Source: Woeseiaceae bacterium
GTDB taxonomy: Bacteria; Pseudomonadota; Gammaproteobacteria; Steroidobacterales; Woeseiaceae
Direction of reading: 5' to 3'
Length of the DNA: 42,733 bases
NCBI GenBank assembly: GCA_028227395.1
Contig: JAOIZZ010000012.1
Span: 1 to 42,733 of the forward strand
Shown: positions 11,232-20,317 of the stretch, in pieces
Position numbering within the stretch: the stretch's first letter is position 1
How the letters are laid out: every line of letters starts with the position of its first letter
Translations under genes and position numbers: made by a program
Notes under the pieces: model-generated
Told to the model about the DNA's origin: nothing
Databases searched by the model: none
What the model saw: the letters and a program-made list of their open reading frames with translations, nothing else

Positions 11232-14200
11232 CTAATCCACGGTCATCTTGACGGCTTCATCTAGATCAACTGAAACTAGACGCGAAACTCCAGGTTCTTG
11301 CATGGTAACCCCAGAGAGTTGCCTGGCAAGCTCCATCGTAGCTTTATTGTGAGTGATGAAAATAAATTGTACTTTTGAAGACATTTCTCTAACAATCTCA
11401 CAAAAACGGTTCACATTTGTATCATCTAGTGGCGCATCTACCTCGTCAAGCATACAAAATGGCGAAGGATTTAACTCAAAGATAGCAAAAACAAGGGCAA
11501 CAGCTGTTAATGCCTTTTCACCACCAGACAATAAATTAATTGTGCTATTTCTTTTACCCGGAGGTCTTGCCATAACTGAAACTCCGGCAGACAGTAAGTC
11601 ATCACCTATTAATTCCATATAAGCTTGACCGCCACCGAATAATTTAGGAAATAATTTTTCAAAACCAGAATTAACCTGATTAAAGGTTTCACGGAAACGT
11701 GACCTTGTCTCACGATCAATCTTTCGAATAGCACTCTCAAGAGTAGATAAAGCACTATTTAAATCTTCCATTTGCGAGTCCAAATATTCTTTTCTTTCAG
11801 AGTTGGTTTTTAGCTCATCAATAGCCGCTAGATTAATTGGACCAAGGCGATTAATTTTTAAAGAAACTTTTTCTAACTCCTCATTAAAGTTATCCAAGGT
11901 CGCCGAATCCGACATCTCATCAAGCAATTCCTCATAATTAAAATCAGTCTGAATAAGTTGTTCATCCAAGCCCTCTCGTCTAATTTTAATAATTTGAGAT
12001 TCTTCCTTTGACTCATCAAGACCAACTCTAGCATCATTCACAGCCCTTTCTTTCTCGAGTCTTGCCTGATCGGATGCCTTTAATTCGTTCTCAATTGTTT
12101 CGACAATCACTCTGGCATTACTCAATTCTTTTTCTGAGATAATTTTTTCTGATAATTGCTCTTCGAGTATATTTTTACTATCAAGCAAGGGTTGCTTGTT
12201 TAATTCTATTTGCTGTTGAATCTCTTTTTTTCTAGTTTTGAAATGCTTCTGCTGAGAGATCATTCGCTCTAAATTCTGAGCTGCAGATTGTTTAGTTGAT
12301 TTCTTACTTTCATATTGAATAATCATTTCTTGTGCAATTTTTCTATCTGCTTCGTACTGACTCCGAACTCGCTCCAGCTCGTCATATAATTTATCTTTTT
12401 CGCCTTCTATATTAGCACTTAAAGATTCGAGCTTTAGTAATGATTGCTTCGCTTCTTCTAGGTTACCTCTAGATTTTTTTATAATCGCCTCTAGTGCAAT
12501 TTTTTCTGCTTGTAAGCTATTAACTTCTTCGATGGAATTACACTGATTAATATTTAGCTGATCCAACTGATTTACTAATGAATCTAACTCACCCTTCGTT
12601 GTTAGATAATTATTACCACTTTCTACAGTTTCGTTTTGAATCTGATCTTTCTTTAATTCTTTCTTTTCGAGATTTTTCCTAATATTCTCAAGATCTTTAT
12701 CCGAGGTATTACAGTCAAAAACCAATTGCTTTATTTCTTTCTCAAGTTTACGAATATTCTGTTCTCTTGGTAAAATTCCTGCCGCAATATTATCTTTACC
12801 ACGAAATACCTTTACCCAATCCATGCTCATCCAGACGCCATTTTTAGTTATTACCGATCCTTTTATTTTTGAATTCTCACTAATATCAAGAGCCTGATCC
12901 AATGTGTCAGCAATCATGATATTTTCTAATAATGAATAAATCGCATCAGGAGCACTCTCAACTTTTGAGGCAAGTGAATTATTTGCAAAATCAGTTTTTT
13001 GCTTCGTTTGAACATTATTAATCATTGTAAAGCGGCCAACTTTAAGCCCTTTTATTACTTCAACACCCTGCTGTATACCATTAACGCATAAACCTTCCAA
13101 ATAATCGCCCAAAACAGTTTCAACCGCAATTTCCCATCCATTAGATATAGTTATATTCTGTGCAATACGCTTATTTTTCGATAATCCATTTGTCTTTAAC
13201 CATTTAATATCATCATCGCTTTGACTGCCATAAGCTGCGTTTTGTAATGCCGTTAATTTAAATAATTCAACCTCTTTAGCTCTGACTATATTTCGGCGTT
13301 GATCCAAAATCGTAACTAAATCATTGCTTCTTTTACGAAGATCGGTAATTTCCAAATTAAGCTCATTAAGAGTTTTTTCCAAAGATTCTTTAGATAAAAG
13401 ATTTTTTTTGTCCTCTTTAGTAAGAAGAAGAATCTTTTGCTTTAAAGCCTCCATATCAATAGAATTCTCTTCCTTTTTTAATCTATCTTGCTTCTCATTA
13501 ATTACCTTTAATCCAGACTCGCTGTCTGATAAACGATTTGATTCAACAGTTATGCTTTGTGTGAACTCATTTTCTTTTGATTTAAAATTATTCCATTTTT
13601 CTTGCCACATTTGTATGGCTTCTTCTGCAGAACTTAATGAATTTTTTGCTATAGACTCAGATTCATTTGCATTGATTATGCTCGGCTCTAATGTATTTAA
13701 TACATTTTCTATGTCTACAATTTGTTCTTTATCTAAAGATATATGGTCTTCAATCTCACTGTTATTTTGAATGGCTTGTTCTAGTTCTTTTTTTTGTCTT
13801 GACTCTATCTCTAGAGAATATTCTATAGATTGCTCCAACCGACTAATCTCTGAACCCACTTTGTAATAATTGGCTTGTACTTTATTGAATGCTTCTGTTT
13901 TTTCATTATGCTCAAGACGTTGAGATTCGATACTTGCCTCTATTTTGCGTTGATCAGCTAACCTAGAATCGAGCAGTACCTTTTTTTCCATAAAGATTTT
14001 TTCTACTTCTAGGGCATTTTTATTTAACTCACGAATCCTAATCGCAAGAATATCTGCAGAAAACCTCCTCTCGTCTTCTCGCATTTTTTTATAGCGCTCA
14101 GCAGTTTTTGCTTGACGCTTAAGATGGTTAATTTGTTTTTCAATTTCATCAATAACATCAAGCAAGCGATCTAGGTTTTCTTTTGTACGACCAATCCTGC

Positions 14201-14744
14201 TAGAGGTTTCTTTTCGCCGTTCTTTGTATTTTGATATTCCAGCGGCTTCTTCGATAAAGACTCTCATTTCTTCGGGCTTGGCCTCTATCATTCTAGATAT
14301 CATACCTTGCTCGATTATAGAATAACTTCGAGGTCCTAAACCGGTGCCTAAGAATATACCCGTAATATCTTTTCGACGGCAACGAACCCCATTTAAATAA
14401 TAGTTTGAAATGCTGTCACGTGAGACAACTCTTCTGATTGAAATCTCGTTATATTTTGCGTATTGACCTTCAATAGTAGTTTCAGAATTATCAAAGATCA
14501 GTTCAACTGTGGCAGCCCCAACAGGCTTCCTCGAACTTGAGCCTTTGAATATTACATCAGTGATAGAGTCACCGCGCAATCGACTGGCTGAGCTCTCTCC
14601 CATTACCCATCTGACTGCATCTATAACATTAGATTTCCCACAACCATTAGGGCCAACTACACCAACCAAGTTTGACGGGAATGTAATGACCGTAGGATCA
14701 ACAAAAGACTTGAAACCGGCGAGCTTGACCTTACTTAATCGCAT
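11232..14744 (-). CDS. smc: Chromosome partition protein SMC
   Basis: A 1170-residue SMC ATPase of normal length, the motor of the Smc-ScpAB condensin. Walker A is GPNGCGKSNVIDAVRW near residues 31-46, with the Q-loop in ARIIEQ-like YSIIEQGMISRMIEAKPEE. Coiled coil covers about 170-500 and 660-1000, flanking a hinge domain around 505-650 (GLSKNKRIAQNITISNGWE onward). The C-terminal head has the ABC signature NLLSGGEKALTAVALVFA and Walker B FCMLDEVDAPLDD. It heads smc-zipA-ligA (23 bases to zipA). ScpA and ScpB are encoded 6 kb away. Confidence 0.98.
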   Translation of the reverse strand: MRLSKVKLAGFKSFVDPTVITFPSNLVGVVGPNGCGKSNVIDAVRWVMGESSASRLRGDSITDVIFKGSSSRKPVGAATVELIFDNSETTIEGQYAKYNEISIRRVVSRDSISNYYLNGVRCRRKDITGIFLGTGLGPRSYSIIEQGMISRMIEAKPEEMRVFIEEAAGISKYKERRKETSSRIGRTKENLDRLLDVIDEIEKQINHLKRQAKTAERYKKMREDERRFSADILAIRIRELNKNALEVEKIFMEKKVLLDSRLADQRKIEASIESQRLEHNEKTEAFNKVQANYYKVGSEISRLEQSIEYSLEIESRQKKELEQAIQNNSEIEDHISLDKEQIVDIENVLNTLEPSIINANESESIAKNSLSSAEEAIQMWQEKWNNFKSKENEFTQSITVESNRLSDSESGLKVINEKQDRLKKEENSIDMEALKQKILLLTKEDKKNLLSKESLEKTLNELNLEITDLRKRSNDLVTILDQRRNIVRAKEVELFKLTALQNAAYGSQSDDDIKWLKTNGLSKNKRIAQNITISNGWEIAVETVLGDYLEGLCVNGIQQGVEVIKGLKVGRFTMINNVQTKQKTDFANNSLASKVESAPDAIYSLLENIMIADTLDQALDISENSKIKGSVITKNGVWMSMDWVKVFRGKDNIAAGILPREQNIRKLEKEIKQLVFDCNTSDKDLENIRKNLEKKELKKDQIQNETVESGNNYLTTKGELDSLVNQLDQLNINQCNSIEEVNSLQAEKIALEAIIKKSRGNLEEAKQSLLKLESLSANIEGEKDKLYDELERVRSQYEADRKIAQEMIIQYESKKSTKQSAAQNLERMISQQKHFKTRKKEIQQQIELNKQPLLDSKNILEEQLSEKIISEKELSNARVIVETIENELKASDQARLEKERAVNDARVGLDESKEESQIIKIRREGLDEQLIQTDFNYEELLDEMSDSATLDNFNEELEKVSLKINRLGPINLAAIDELKTNSERKEYLDSQMEDLNSALSTLESAIRKIDRETRSRFRETFNQVNSGFEKLFPKLFGGGQAYMELIGDDLLSAGVSVMARPPGKRNSTINLLSGGEKALTAVALVFAIFELNPSPFCMLDEVDAPLDDTNVNRFCEIVREMSSKVQFIFITHNKATMELARQLSGVTMQEPGVSRLVSVDLDEAVKMTVD

Positions 14745-14975
14745 TTATACAGCTAAATCCATGTTGTTTTTGTGAGAATTAATTGTAATGCATTTACAAA
14801 AATAAAACGAATATTCGTTATTAAATGCGGCCTTTATTTGTCATGACAACAAATGAATATCTTGATTAATCTTAATTGTATAATTTTATACTTCCATGTT
14901 GCCAATAGATCAGTATAATGCTCACGGTTTCATGGAATAAAATCAAAGCATCAAGTCATAGCGGGAAGTAAAAAT
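14745..14975. promoter_or_regulatory. Divergent smc/dksA spacer with two perfect palindromes and a dksA promoter
   Basis: The 231-base spacer separates leftward smc from rightward dksA. A consensus -10 hexamer TATAAT lies at 14914-14919, about 55 bases before the dksA start, with a weak TTCCAT-like -35 around 14892. Two perfect dyads lie between it and smc: AACGAATATTCGTT at 14806-14819 and TTGTCATGACAA at 14838-14849. Both are the size of a dimeric repressor site. The regulator is not identifiable from the window. Confidence 0.5.
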
Positions 14976-15458
14976 ATGCCAACAAAAAAAGCCAATAAAG
15001 AAACAAAAAAAATAGACTTAATGAGTAGTCCTTTAGATGTTATTGGAGCTTATAAACCGAAACGTGGTGAAGCTTATATGTGTGAAGCACAATTGGAATA
15101 TTTCCGAACTTTACTGCTGAAATGGAAGAGCAACCTTATCGATGAAGTTGATAGAACTGTCGTGCACATGAAGGATGAAGCCTCGAATTTTCCTGATCCA
15201 AATGATCGTGCAACACAAGAATCGGAATTTGGCTTGGAATTAAGAACAAGAGACCGAGAAAGAAAACTTCTTAAGAAAATCAATTCAACACTCACAAGGA
15301 TTGATGACGGTGATTATGGTTATTGTGATGAAACAGGTGAGGAGATAGGGTTAAAAAGACTTCAAGCCAGACCGGTTGCTACGCTATCCCTTGAGGCACA
15401 AGAAAGACGTGAATTATCAGAACGCCAATACAGAGATAGAGATGATCGTTATCGTTAG
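14976..15458 (+). CDS. dksA: RNA polymerase-binding transcription factor DksA, zinc-finger-degenerate form
   Basis: A 160-residue DksA that binds the RNA polymerase secondary channel and works with ppGpp in stringent control. The coiled-coil body matches E. coli-type DksA, including the tip motif D74-x2-D77-x-A79 in NFPDPNDRATQ and the LELRTRDRERKLLKKI helix. The zinc-finger region is intact in length, but three of the four cysteine positions are replaced: C117-x2-T120 and S138-x2-A141. This one-cysteine pattern is familiar from alphaproteobacterial DksA, which works without the C4 zinc site. The next gene is gluQRS after 2 bases, a classic gammaproteobacterial pair. A good -10 lies at 14914-14919. 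Confidence 0.94.
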   Translation: MPTKKANKETKKIDLMSSPLDVIGAYKPKRGEAYMCEAQLEYFRTLLLKWKSNLIDEVDRTVVHMKDEASNFPDPNDRATQESEFGLELRTRDRERKLLKKINSTLTRIDDGDYGYCDETGEEIGLKRLQARPVATLSLEAQERRELSERQYRDRDDRYR

Positions 15459-15460
15459 AA

Positions 15461-16384
15461 ATGATCGATAAGAACGGTATTGATTCTCTCAATAAAATTG
15501 AATACAGGGGCAGATTCGCACCTTCACCTACAGGTCCGCTTCACTTTGGCTCACTCATTGCAGCGATAGCAAGTTACCTGGAAGCAAAAATCAATCAAGG
15601 TAAGTGGTTTCTAAGAATTGATGACGCTGATCACCTACGCGAACAAGTGCATGCAAGCGATTCAATCAAAAAAGCATTAGAGCTACATGGTTTTGAGTGG
15701 GATAAGGATATTCAATACCAATCAAATTCGAATGTTTTATATAAGAACATTAAAAATCATCTTATAGATAATCAAAAAGCTTTTCGTTGCAACTGCTCAA
15801 GAAAAATACTCAAAAAAAACCAAACGGGTTTAAATGGTATTATTTATACAGGAACCTGTCGAAAAAAACATATCACTAATGATTACTCAATCAGAGTTTT
15901 CACCGACCAATTAAAAATAGAATTTAATGATGAGCTTCAAGGCCCTCAATCATCACAATTAGATAAGGAAATTGGTGATTTTGTAATTTGGAGGCGGGAC
16001 AATATAATTTCATATCACTTGGCCACAATTATTGACGATAATGAGCTAGGTATCACAAATATTGTCAGGGGCAATGATTTAATAAATTCAACTTTTTGCC
16101 AATTATATCTACAAAATTTACTTAACTATAAGAATCCGATTTATAGTCATATTCCGGTTGTAGTAGATAAAAATAAACAGAAACTGAGCAAACAATTTGG
16201 CGCAAAAGAAATATCTAATAAATTAAACACGCAAAACTTAGTCGCTGGACTTTTGGCTTTAAAACAAATGCCACCAGATGATCTGGCCTTAGATAGCTTA
16301 GAAAATATTTGGTCTTGGGCAATTGATAACTGGAATAGTAAAACTTTAGCAATGACTCGGAGTTTAAAAAAACCAAATTTATAA
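15461..16384 (+). CDS. gluQRS: Glutamyl-Q tRNA(Asp) synthetase
   Basis: A 307-residue truncated glutamyl-tRNA synthetase paralogue that attaches glutamate to queuosine at position 34 of tRNA-Asp. The Rossmann domain starts with RGRFAPSPTGPLHFGSL (class I HIGH-type motif, residues 16-32) and LRIDDAD. A zinc-binding group is visible as CNCSRK and GTCRKKH. KQKLSKQ near residue 240 is the KMSKS-like loop. It lacks the anticodon-binding domain of GltX, as expected for the family. It follows dksA by 2 bases and converges on pnp. Confidence 0.95.
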   Translation: MIDKNGIDSLNKIEYRGRFAPSPTGPLHFGSLIAAIASYLEAKINQGKWFLRIDDADHLREQVHASDSIKKALELHGFEWDKDIQYQSNSNVLYKNIKNHLIDNQKAFRCNCSRKILKKNQTGLNGIIYTGTCRKKHITNDYSIRVFTDQLKIEFNDELQGPQSSQLDKEIGDFVIWRRDNIISYHLATIIDDNELGITNIVRGNDLINSTFCQLYLQNLLNYKNPIYSHIPVVVDKNKQKLSKQFGAKEISNKLNTQNLVAGLLALKQMPPDDLALDSLENIWSWAIDNWNSKTLAMTRSLKKPNL

Positions 16385-16411
16385 TATTGGATGCTTTCCT
16401 TGCATCAATAC

Positions 16412-18499
16412 TTAATCAGAATCCAAGTCTTTCATGCTGAGCCTTACTCTTCCTTGTCGATCAACCTCAAGCACCTTAACTTTTACTTCATCGCCTTCAG
16501 AAAGTTTATCGCTGACTTTTTCGACACGCTCGTCTGAAATTTGAGATATATGAACCAAGCCATCTTTTCCAGGAAGAATAGTAACAAAAGCACCAAAGTC
16601 CATCAAACGGACTACTTTTCCATCATATATCCTACCCACTTCAACATCAGCAGTTATCAGCTCAATTCTTCTTACCGCCTCTCTTCCTGATGCCCCATCA
16701 ATAGAAGCAACTCGCACAGTGCCATCCTGGTCGATATCAATTGAAGCTCCTGTTTCTTCTGTCATAGCTCTAATTACAGCACCACCTTTACCAATAACAT
16801 CTCTAATTTTTTCTGGATCAATTTTAAATGTAGTAATCGTCGGTGCAAATTCTGACATCTCTTCTCTGTGGGATGTAATTACTTTATTCATTTCACTCAA
16901 AATATACAGTCGAGCTTCTTTAGCTTGCTCCAATGCAATATCCATAATTTCTTTTGTGATACCTTGTATCTTTATATCCATTTGAAGTGCAGTAATGCCT
17001 TCATCTGTACCTGCGACTTTAAAGTCCATATCACCAAGATGATCTTCATCACCAAGAATATCTGTCAATACTGCAAATTTCTCACCTTCCTTAACTAAGC
17101 CCATCGCTACGCCAGCAACTGGAGCCTTAATAGGCACCCCTGCATCCATCAATGAGAGACTCGTTCCACAAACAGAAGCCATGGAACTGGATCCATTAGA
17201 TTCAGTAATTTCAGAAACAACACGAATGACGTATGGAAATTCTTCTTGATCAGGCATTACCGCTTGTATGCCTCTTTTTGCTAGTTTTCCATGTCCAATT
17301 TCACGTCTTTTTGGTGACCCAACAAAACCAGTTTCACCAACACAATATGGAGGAAAATTATAATGTAACATAAATGAATCTTTATACTCACCCATCAAGG
17401 CATCAATCATTTGTGCGTCTCTGCCCGTTCCAAGAGTAGTCACAACTATCGCTTGAGTTTCACCGCGAGTAAAAAGAGCAGATCCATGAGTTCTTGGTAA
17501 TACACCGACCCTAACATCAATCGATCTTACTGTACTGACATCACGACCATCAATTCTTGGCTCCCCATCGATAACTCTATTTCTAACTATATTTTTTTCT
17601 AGTTTAGATAAGGATCCTTTAATTTCATCTTCCGACCATTTATCTTCATACTTTTGGATAACTTCATTCAATACATTCTCTTTGCATTGCGAAATAGCAA
17701 GATGTCGCTCCATTTTATCTATATTGGTATAAGCTGCAGCTAGACCTTTAGTTGCAGAGTCACTAACAGCAGCCGCTAGACTCTCATCAGTTTCTGGAGC
17801 TGACCATTCCCACTTAGGTTTACCAACTTCCTCAACCATTTCATTTATTTGCTCAATCACAAGCTGCATTTGCTCATGACCGTACATCACAGCACCAAGC
17901 ATAATTTCTTCTGATAATATTTTTGCTTCTGATTCAACCATCAAAACGGCATCATTTGTTCCTGCTACCACTAGATCAAGATCGGAATCGATTAAACTTG
18001 TAACCGAAGGATTCAAAACATATTCATTATTAATGTACCCGACTCGAGCACAACCCAGAGGACCGGCGAAAGGCATGCCAGATAAACTTAATGCTGCAGA
18101 TGCCCCTATCAACGAAGGCATATCTGGATCAATCTCTGGATTTAAAGATATAACAGTAGCAATTACCTGAACTTCATTCTTAAAGCCTTTTGGAAACAAT
18201 GGACGTACCGGCCTATCTATCAACCGTGATGTTAAAGTTTCTTTTTCAGAAGGTCTTCCTTCGCGCTTAAAAAATCCACCCGGTATTTTGCCGGCCGCAT
18301 ATGTTTTTTCTTGATAATTTACAGTAAGCGGGAAAAAATCACGACCAGGATCAGCATGCTTTCTGCCAACTGCAGTCACTAATACAGAGGTACCTTCAAC
18401 GGAAACTATGACTGAACTGTCTGTTTGACGAGCTATTTCACCAGTCTCTATAGTTACTTCATGGTCGCCGTACTGGAATACTTTTTTAATTGATTTCAC
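16412..18499 (-). CDS. pnp: Polyribonucleotide nucleotidyltransferase (PNPase), GTG start
   Basis: A 695-residue phosphorolytic 3'-5' exoribonuclease and degradosome component, normal in length. It has two RNase PH domains: the first at about 10-140 with [27 protein letters not shown], the second at about 320-540 with [17 protein letters not shown] and [13 protein letters not shown] domain ([29 protein letters not shown]) and an S1 domain ([18 protein letters not shown]) follow. The start codon is GTG (18497-18499). A perfect hairpin lies 30 bases upstream of it; in E. coli pnp is autoregulated through RNase III cutting of its leader, so this could be the equivalent. It follows rpsO as in E. 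coli. Confidence 0.98.
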   Translation of the reverse strand: MKSIKKVFQYGDHEVTIETGEIARQTDSSVIVSVEGTSVLVTAVGRKHADPGRDFFPLTVNYQEKTYAAGKIPGGFFKREGRPSEKETLTSRLIDRPVRPLFPKGFKNEVQVIATVISLNPEIDPDMPSLIGASAALSLSGMPFAGPLGCARVGYINNEYVLNPSVTSLIDSDLDLVVAGTNDAVLMVESEAKILSEEIMLGAVMYGHEQMQLVIEQINEMVEEVGKPKWEWSAPETDESLAAAVSDSATKGLAAAYTNIDKMERHLAISQCKENVLNEVIQKYEDKWSEDEIKGSLSKLEKNIVRNRVIDGEPRIDGRDVSTVRSIDVRVGVLPRTHGSALFTRGETQAIVVTTLGTGRDAQMIDALMGEYKDSFMLHYNFPPYCVGETGFVGSPKRREIGHGKLAKRGIQAVMPDQEEFPYVIRVVSEITESNGSSSMASVCGTSLSLMDAGVPIKAPVAGVAMGLVKEGEKFAVLTDILGDEDHLGDMDFKVAGTDEGITALQMDIKIQGITKEIMDIALEQAKEARLYILSEMNKVITSHREEMSEFAPTITTFKIDPEKIRDVIGKGGAVIRAMTEETGASIDIDQDGTVRVASIDGASGREAVRRIELITADVEVGRIYDGKVVRLMDFGAFVTILPGKDGLVHISQISDERVEKVSDKLSEGDEVKVKVLEVDRQGRVRLSMKDLDSD

Positions 18500-18528
18500 T
18501 ATTAATACTCTTATTGATTGATTGTTGT

Positions 18529-18545
18529 CTCAAGAAAATCTTGAG
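18529..18545 (-). other. Perfect hairpin in the rpsO-pnp intercistronic leader
   Basis: CTCAAGA and TCTTGAG form a 7-bp perfect stem with a 3-base loop, lying between the rpsO stop and the pnp GTG start. There is no T-run immediately downstream on the minus strand, so it is unlikely to be a strong intrinsic terminator. It may be an RNA-processing or PNPase autoregulation element. Basis: seen in sequence; the function is an inference from E. coli. Confidence 0.5.
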
Positions 18546-18566
18546 CGCTATAGGATTTTTTAGTTC

Positions 18567-18836
18567 TTAACGTCTTAGTCCGAGACTTTTAATTAATTCT
18601 GCGTATCGGCCTTGGTCATTCTTTTTTAGGTAGTCAAGTAACTTTCGTCGCTTGCTCACCATTTTCAAGAGACCTTGTCTGGAATGATGATCTTTTTTGT
18701 GCTCACCAAAATGATCAGTCAATTCAGTAATACGTTTAGTCAAGATAGCAACTTGCACCTCAGGAGAACCTGTATCTGCCTCACCTCTTGAATATTCTTT
18801 TATAATTGTACTTTTACTTTCACTCGATAGTGACAT
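18567..18836 (-). CDS. rpsO: 30S ribosomal protein S15
   Basis: An 89-residue S15, identical in length to E. coli S15, which binds 16S rRNA early in 30S assembly at the helix 20/22 junction. Signature sequence includes [20 protein letters not shown] and [23 protein letters not shown]. It sits between truB and pnp in the conserved operon order. The 152-base spacer upstream of it contains a GC hairpin, so it may have its own promoter. Confidence 0.98.
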   Translation of the reverse strand: MSLSSESKSTIIKEYSRGEADTGSPEVQVAILTKRITELTDHFGEHKKDHHSRQGLLKMVSKRRKLLDYLKKNDQGRYAELIKSLGLRR

Positions 18837-18884
18837 TTTTTAAAAACCCCGATAGTTCTTCGTTTAATTGTTGATATTACTATG

Positions 18885-18905
18885 AAGCGCGCTATTCTAG
18901 CGCTT
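18885..18905 (-). promoter_or_regulatory. Inverted repeat in the truB-rpsO spacer
   Basis: AAGCGC and GCGCTT (6 bp each) flank a 9-base loop within the 152-base truB-rpsO spacer. No T-run follows on the minus strand. A TAGAAT hexamer within the loop region on the minus strand could be a -10 for an rpsO promoter, overlapping the repeat. In E. coli rpsO also has its own promoter. Weak evidence. Confidence 0.3.
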
Positions 18906-18988
18906 AGTCACTCCAAGTAACAGTATTAAATTAAATTAAATAAAAATATTTAACTGTATCTTAACTCTAACCCTTTCTATTGATGCAT

Positions 18989-19912
18989 CTATAAATGAAA
19001 TATACGACGTGGTATTAGAAGATAATTCTCTTTTTGTTCACCAATACCAATAAATTTTTCATCACTATCATAAACCCTAATAAGTCCTTTAGGGGAAGAT
19101 GAGACTTCAATAATCCGCCCATTAAGAAACATCCCTAATTCATCTTGATTAAGATGAATGCTCGGCCAATCTAATAATGCCGTGTCTACTGGTAAGAGAT
19201 AATCTTTGTTTTCAGTTCCGCTACTCGCCATTGATTCTTCAATAGATTCAAAACACAACATTTGATCCTCTTTAAAATTACCCACTCCGACCCTATGTAA
19301 TTTTTTCGTGTAACCCACCATACCGGCTTTTTTTGCAATATCTTCAACTAATACTCTTATGTAAGTTCCTTTAGAAACAGTCACCAAGAACTCAACACAA
19401 TCATCACCAATATTTTCAAGCTTTATTGATGAGATATTTATATTTCGAGCTTCTCGTTGGATCACTTCGCCTTTTCTGGCTAACTTATATAATCGTTGAC
19501 CGTCTTTTTTTAACGCTGAATACATGGGAGGAATTTGTGCTGATTCACCCAGAAATGTTTCTAGAATATAAACCCAGTAATCATGATCATGCATATGAAT
19601 TTCTGATGTCTCTTCTATCGTACCCTCTCGATCACCTGTTGATGTTGATTTACCAAATTCCGCAATAACACGATATGTTTTATGATTATTTAATAGATAG
19701 GGGCAGATTTTTGTGGCTTCACCAAAACACAATATCAACATGCCAGTGGCCGCGGGATCAAGACTACCTCCGTGCCCTCCTTTTTTTGCACCAATCAACT
19801 TCTTTACATTTTGTAATGCCCTATTTGAAGATAATCCATCTGCTTTATTAAGCAAGATGATGCCATTGACTGGCACAATAGAGCTTTTATCTGAGCTCAA
19901 AGCAATCTCCAA
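18989..19912 (-). CDS. truB: tRNA pseudouridine(55) synthase TruB
   Basis: A 307-residue TruB that makes the universal pseudouridine 55 in the T-loop of tRNAs. The N-terminus has GIILLNKADGLSSNRALQ, followed by GGSLDPAATGML with catalytic D52, then the YRVIAEFGKST, PPMYSALKKDGQRLYKLARKG and VSKGTYIRVLVEDIA motifs. A C-terminal PUA-like domain completes it. It lies 14 bases downstream of rbfA in the nusA-infB operon. Confidence 0.97.
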   Translation of the reverse strand: MEIALSSDKSSIVPVNGIILLNKADGLSSNRALQNVKKLIGAKKGGHGGSLDPAATGMLILCFGEATKICPYLLNNHKTYRVIAEFGKSTSTGDREGTIEETSEIHMHDHDYWVYILETFLGESAQIPPMYSALKKDGQRLYKLARKGEVIQREARNINISSIKLENIGDDCVEFLVTVSKGTYIRVLVEDIAKKAGMVGYTKKLHRVGVGNFKEDQMLCFESIEESMASSGTENKDYLLPVDTALLDWPSIHLNQDELGMFLNGRIIEVSSSPKGLIRVYDSDEKFIGIGEQKENYLLIPRRIFHL

Positions 19913-19926
19913 TAAAAATAATTAAA

Positions 19927-20286
19927 TTATGTTTTTTTTGCAAGGTTAGCTTGGTCGATTAAACTGGAGATCTCCATACCTTTAATGATGCTATCATCAT
20001 GATAGAATCTCAACTCAGGCACATGTCTAATTTTGATGGAGGCGCCAAGTTTTTTTCTTAAGTAGCCGGTCGCTCTGGCCAATCCTTTCGCTGGAATATG
20101 TATTTCATCATTAAATTGGATCGAGCTAAAATAAATTTTTGCGATACTCAAATCATGACTTAGATCAATGGATGTCAATGAAACTCCTGATAAACCAGGG
20201 TCGTTCAAATCAAACCGTATTAATTCATTTAAGGCCCTCAAGATCAAGGGACCCATTCGTTGATTTCTAGAGAATTCTCTTGCCAT
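19927..20286 (-). CDS. rbfA: 30S ribosome-binding factor RbfA
   Basis: A 119-residue KH-like ribosome maturation factor needed for 16S rRNA 5'-end processing and cold adaptation. Recognisable segments are the N-terminal REFSRNQRMGPLILRALNELI, then VSLTSIDLSHDLSIAKIYFS and RKKLGASIKIRHVPELRFYHDDS with the conserved A-x-G kink region. It lies 31 bases downstream of infB and 14 upstream of truB. Confidence 0.96.
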   Translation of the reverse strand: MAREFSRNQRMGPLILRALNELIRFDLNDPGLSGVSLTSIDLSHDLSIAKIYFSSIQFNDEIHIPAKGLARATGYLRKKLGASIKIRHVPELRFYHDDSIIKGMEISSLIDQANLAKKT

Positions 20287-20317
20287 TTTTTATGTCGCAA
20301 TAATTATGTAGGTAAAT

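Noticed and set aside
13324-13770. 148-codon rightward open frame within smc
   Set aside because: It is antisense to the SMC coiled coil; its F/S/L-rich composition is the complement of Lys/Glu-rich codons.
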